Below, piece after piece: positions 4,561 to 6,017 of a DNA stretch of 6,017 nucleotides (position 1 is its first letter; the number at the start of each line of letters is the position of its first letter). The DNA lies in assembly GCA_023229725.1 (NCBI GenBank), contig JALNYR010000148.1:1-6017 (forward strand). The letters run 5' to 3'. A program made the position numbers and the translations under genes. The DNA is from Dehalococcoidia bacterium (GTDB taxonomy: Bacteria; Chloroflexota; Dehalococcoidia; GIF9; AB-539-J10). A model generated the notes under the pieces. It saw only the letters and a program-made list of their open reading frames with translations. It ran no database searches and was not told the DNA's origin.

Positions 4561-6017
4561 GGGCTCATCCTCGTCTCGGTCATGCTGGCGACCAGTCTGT
4601 CCGTGGACATCGTTCACCGCGTACGTCCCGGTGCTCTCCGGGGGGAGGTACCGATGGATTGCTCTCTCTGCACGAGTATCGGGTGTGACGCCTGCAAGGG
4701 TTTACCGGATGCAACAGGCTGCTATCAGTCCGATACGTACGGCGGTTACACCTGTGCCGAGAGTAATGGCTACGAGGCCTGTGATTGCCCTCGCATCTGC
4801 GGTGATGCAATCATGCAGTGGGGAGAGGTCTGCGATACTTCGTATTCCAACTGCCCCTCGGGGAAGATGTGCAAGGGTGATTGCAGCGCCTGCGTGGACG
4901 CGGGACCATTCGCCGGGTGCAGCAAAACGTACGGTGGAGATCAATGTGATACCACATCGGGATGCGGAAGGGGGAACACGTGCCTCATTTCCACACAGTC
5001 ATGGAACAATCCGCCCTACTGTTACTGTACCAACGGCATTGTCGAACAGAGGTGCGGTGACGGGTACATCGAATTGGGCGAATACTGTGATGACAGCAAT
5101 ACAACGAGCGGTGACGGATGCTCCGCTACCTGCCAAGTAGAACAGTCATCCAACGGAAGTTCACCCTGTGATGGTGCCGGATGCAGCAACAGCAGCGGTG
5201 GTGGAGGCAGCAGCGGAGGCGGTGGGAGCAGTGGCGGAAATGACAGCAGCGGAGGCGGGGGCAGTAGTGGTGGTGGAGGCAGCAGCGGAGGTGGTGGGAG
5301 CAGCATCGCACCGCAGTTTGTCTGCCACGATACGGACAATGGAGTGGTCCAAAACAGGAAGGGCCGAACGTACCTGGAGCAGGTGGGAGGGGAGGGGAAC
5401 GGAACGACGACTGACGAGCATGAAGATATCTGCCAGGGGAACCAGCTGACCGAGTTCTACTGTTCCAACGATGTCCCCTCGTTCCTGTACCTGCCGTGTC
5501 TGCCTCCCAACAATGTGTGCGGCGACGGAGTGTGCGTCTGGGTCAACGCATCCTCCAGTGCGGCCAATTCCTCCGGTCAGGGGTGCTCCGATGACTCGGA
5601 TTGCAATGATTCCAACATTTGTACGGACGACGTTTGCAGCAGTGGAGAATGTCAGCATTCCTCCGAGGCGTCCTGCTGCTCCGTGAAAGCGGATTGCAAC
5701 GACAACAACGCCTGTACCGAAGACAACTGCATCATCGGGACGGGAACCAATTACTGCCAGCACCTGCTGAGCAGCGGCTGCTGCAATGCCAACAGTCAGT
5801 GTGACGATGCCAACGTGTGCACGGAGGATATCTGCAATGTCAGCGGTGCTTGCCAGCACGTGGCGCAGCAGGGGTGCTGCAATGATGCCGCTGCGTGTGA
5901 TGATGGGAATGCTTCGACGATTGATACATGCGAAAACAATACGTGCCAGCACGTTACCCAGTCATCGTCTTCCGCTGCCGCAGCCTGCGGTGACAACGTG
6001 AAGAACGGAACCGAGGA
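4525..6017 (+). CDS. Multi-domain cysteine-rich exported protein, 3'-partial
   Basis: The frame is open from ATG 4525 to the right edge (497 complete codons, no stop). Architecture by residue: 9-30 hydrophobic segment; 46-176 irregular Cys-rich region with a six-Cys DUF4215-like variant at 92-123; 177-203 DUF4215 core, with two more cysteines at 215 and 220; 223-260 (SSGGGG)n linker; 267-337 Cys module with HDTDN, KGR, D-x-C and EFYC landmarks; 354-479 four repeats of C..D.N.CT.D.C...C.H....CC type; 488 onward a new CGDN..G.E unit. Modules shared with gene 1 and the 4-nt spacing suggest a partner in the same surface structure. No enzyme motif is visible. The protein is probably secreted or N-terminally anchored; its C-terminus is unseen, so a sorting tail like that of gene 1 cannot be excluded. 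Confidence 0.92.
   Translation, partial: MNPQLQLKAILMGLILVSVMLATSLSVDIVHRVRPGALRGEVPMDCSLCTSIGCDACKGLPDATGCYQSDTYGGYTCAESNGYEACDCPRICGDAIMQWGEVCDTSYSNCPSGKMCKGDCSACVDAGPFAGCSKTYGGDQCDTTSGCGRGNTCLISTQSWNNPPYCYCTNGIVEQRCGDGYIELGEYCDDSNTTSGDGCSATCQVEQSSNGSSPCDGAGCSNSSGGGGSSGGGGSSGGNDSSGGGGSSGGGGSSGGGGSSIAPQFVCHDTDNGVVQNRKGRTYLEQVGGEGNGTTTDEHEDICQGNQLTEFYCSNDVPSFLYLPCLPPNNVCGDGVCVWVNASSSAANSSGQGCSDDSDCNDSNICTDDVCSSGECQHSSEASCCSVKADCNDNNACTEDNCIIGTGTNYCQHLLSSGCCNANSQCDDANVCTEDICNVSGACQHVAQQGCCNDAAACDDGNASTIDTCENNTCQHVTQSSSSAAAACGDNVKNGTE
4549..4614 (+). other. N-terminal hydrophobic segment of gene 2 (signal peptide or anchor)
   Basis: Residues 9-30 are hydrophobic (AILMGLILVSVMLATSLS, then VDIV) after a short N-terminus with one Lys at residue 8. 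The segment fits a Sec signal peptide, possibly cut near ATSLS, or an uncleaved signal anchor followed by the basic stretch HRVR. The all-Cys downstream region needs export for disulfides, which supports the call. Cleavage cannot be decided by eye. Confidence 0.75.
4660..5052 (+). other. Irregular Cys-rich N-terminal region of gene 2
   Basis: Residues 46-176 begin with a dense cluster (C46, C49, C54, C57). Residues 92-123 read as a DUF4215-like unit without the DDGN...GDGC loop (CGDAIM, GEVCD, NC, MC, DC, SAC), resembling units 24 and 27 of gene 1. A GGDQCD...CGRGNTC stretch (138-153) and YCYC (165-168) follow. I do not recognise the flanking parts as a named domain. Confidence 0.7.
5053..5133 (+). 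repeat. Single DUF4215 core in gene 2
   Basis: Residues 177-203 match the gene 1 unit (CGDGYIELGEYCDDSN, then GDGCSATC, followed by QVEQ). The GW-C5 part is replaced by SSNGSS and two closely spaced cysteines (C215, C220) before the Gly/Ser linker. This ties gene 2 to the same module family as gene 1. Confidence 0.9.
5191..5304 (+). repeat. 18-bp-period tandem repeat encoding an (SSGGGG)6-SS linker
   Basis: Six 18-nt units, each starting AGC/AGT AGC/AGT, encode SSGGGG six times (residues 223-258, third unit SSGGND) and end in SS. Synonymous differences between units (GGT, GGA, GGC, GGG; AGC, AGT) argue against a very recent expansion. The protein segment is a flexible Gly/Ser spacer between the N-terminal Cys block and the C-terminal Cys modules. 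Its complement explains a Pro/Leu-rich open frame on the minus strand, which is not a gene. Confidence 0.92.
5323..5535 (+). other. Compact Cys module of CPR/archaeal surface-protein type in gene 2
   Basis: Residues 267-337 show landmarks C-H-D-T-D-N-G, a KGR turn, an acidic D-x-C, L-T-E-F-Y-C, L-Y-L-P-C and final C-G-D-G-V-C. The order resembles the C.DSDGG...KG...D.C...EYYC...C..G.C module that I recall from many CPR and archaeal surface proteins. That match is from memory and unverified. The first acidic Asp-rich turn could bind a cation. Function unknown. Confidence 0.6.
5584..5961 (+). repeat. Four tandem C..D.N.CT.D.C...C.H....CC repeats in gene 2
   Basis: Units lie at 5584-5679, 5680-5784, 5785-5880 and 5881-5961. 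Each has a first Cys before an Asn/Asp pair, N-x-CT-x-D-x-C, a short turn, C-Q-H, and a closing CC (absent after the last unit). The last unit is altered to ASTIDTC, losing the CT cysteine. This is a second repeat class, distinct from DUF4215 and known to me from other bacterial Cys-rich surface proteins. It is followed by SSSSAAAA and a new DUF4215 start. Confidence 0.85.
5986..6017 (+). repeat. Start of a further DUF4215 unit at the right edge
   Basis: The last codons read CGDNVKNGTE, the start of a DUF4215 unit (C1 and the G-x-E part before C2). Gene 2 therefore probably continues into at least one more DUF4215 unit beyond the window. Confidence 0.8.

Noticed and set aside
4631..5140. Plus-strand 169-codon open frame
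   Set aside because: It overlaps gene 2 in another frame and lacks the ordered cysteine modules that frame 1 shows over the same bases.
5022..5339. Minus-strand Pro/Leu-rich open frame
   Set aside because: It is the complement of the Gly/Ser 18-bp repeat and flanking gene 2 sequence; the sense frame is a coherent exported protein.

Overview
The window lies entirely inside two adjacent plus-strand genes for very cysteine-rich, repeat-built surface or secreted proteins. Gene 1 enters from the left edge, open from the first complete codon at position 3, and ends at TGA 4518-4520. Gene 2 starts at ATG 4525 and leaves through the right edge without a stop. Only 4 nt separate them, so they are very likely co-transcribed. 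I see no RNA gene, mobile element, CRISPR array, promoter or terminator, and no intergenic stretch of useful length.

Gene 1 (1505 complete codons visible) holds about 29 tandem modules of the DUF4215 / myxobacterial cysteine-rich repeat type (CGDG..G.E.CDDGN...GDGCS..C..E.GW.C...C). First come 23 long six-cysteine units (6-3317), then one deviant unit (3318-3467), short units (3468-3752), a Ser/Tyr/Pro linker (3753-3902), two more units (3903-4082), a Ser/Pro/Ala-rich stalk (4083-4430), and a C-terminal tripartite tail. The tail is LNQTGP, a hydrophobic Ala/Gly/Trp helix, then RRRRKP, and it looks like a variant sortase sorting signal or a plain membrane anchor.

Gene 2 (497 complete codons visible) begins with one hydrophobic N-terminal segment. 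It continues with an irregular Cys-rich region, one DUF4215 unit, an 18-bp-period (SSGGGG)n linker, a compact Cys module seen in CPR and archaeal surface proteins, four repeats of a different Cys-rich type (C...D.N.CT.D.C...C.H....CC), and the start of another DUF4215 unit.

Organism: a GC-rich bacterium using the standard code, with TGA as a stop. The module mixture and the TGP-hydrophobic-RRRRK tail best suggest a Patescibacteria/CPR genome, perhaps Peribacteria/Peregrinibacteria-like. DUF4215 arrays are also common in myxobacteria and relatives, so this is an inference. Both products are probably exported and disulfide-stabilised, with gene 1 forming a long C-terminally anchored fibre and gene 2 a companion with an N-terminal export or anchor segment.

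The most informative signals are patterns of cysteine co-variation. Every CC at a unit end is paired with an extra cysteine exactly six residues after C1 of the next unit, which predicts inter-unit staples. Natural variants that lose cysteines in pairs predict C1-C4, C2-C3 and C5-C6 disulfides within a unit. All functional statements rest on sequence pattern alone.
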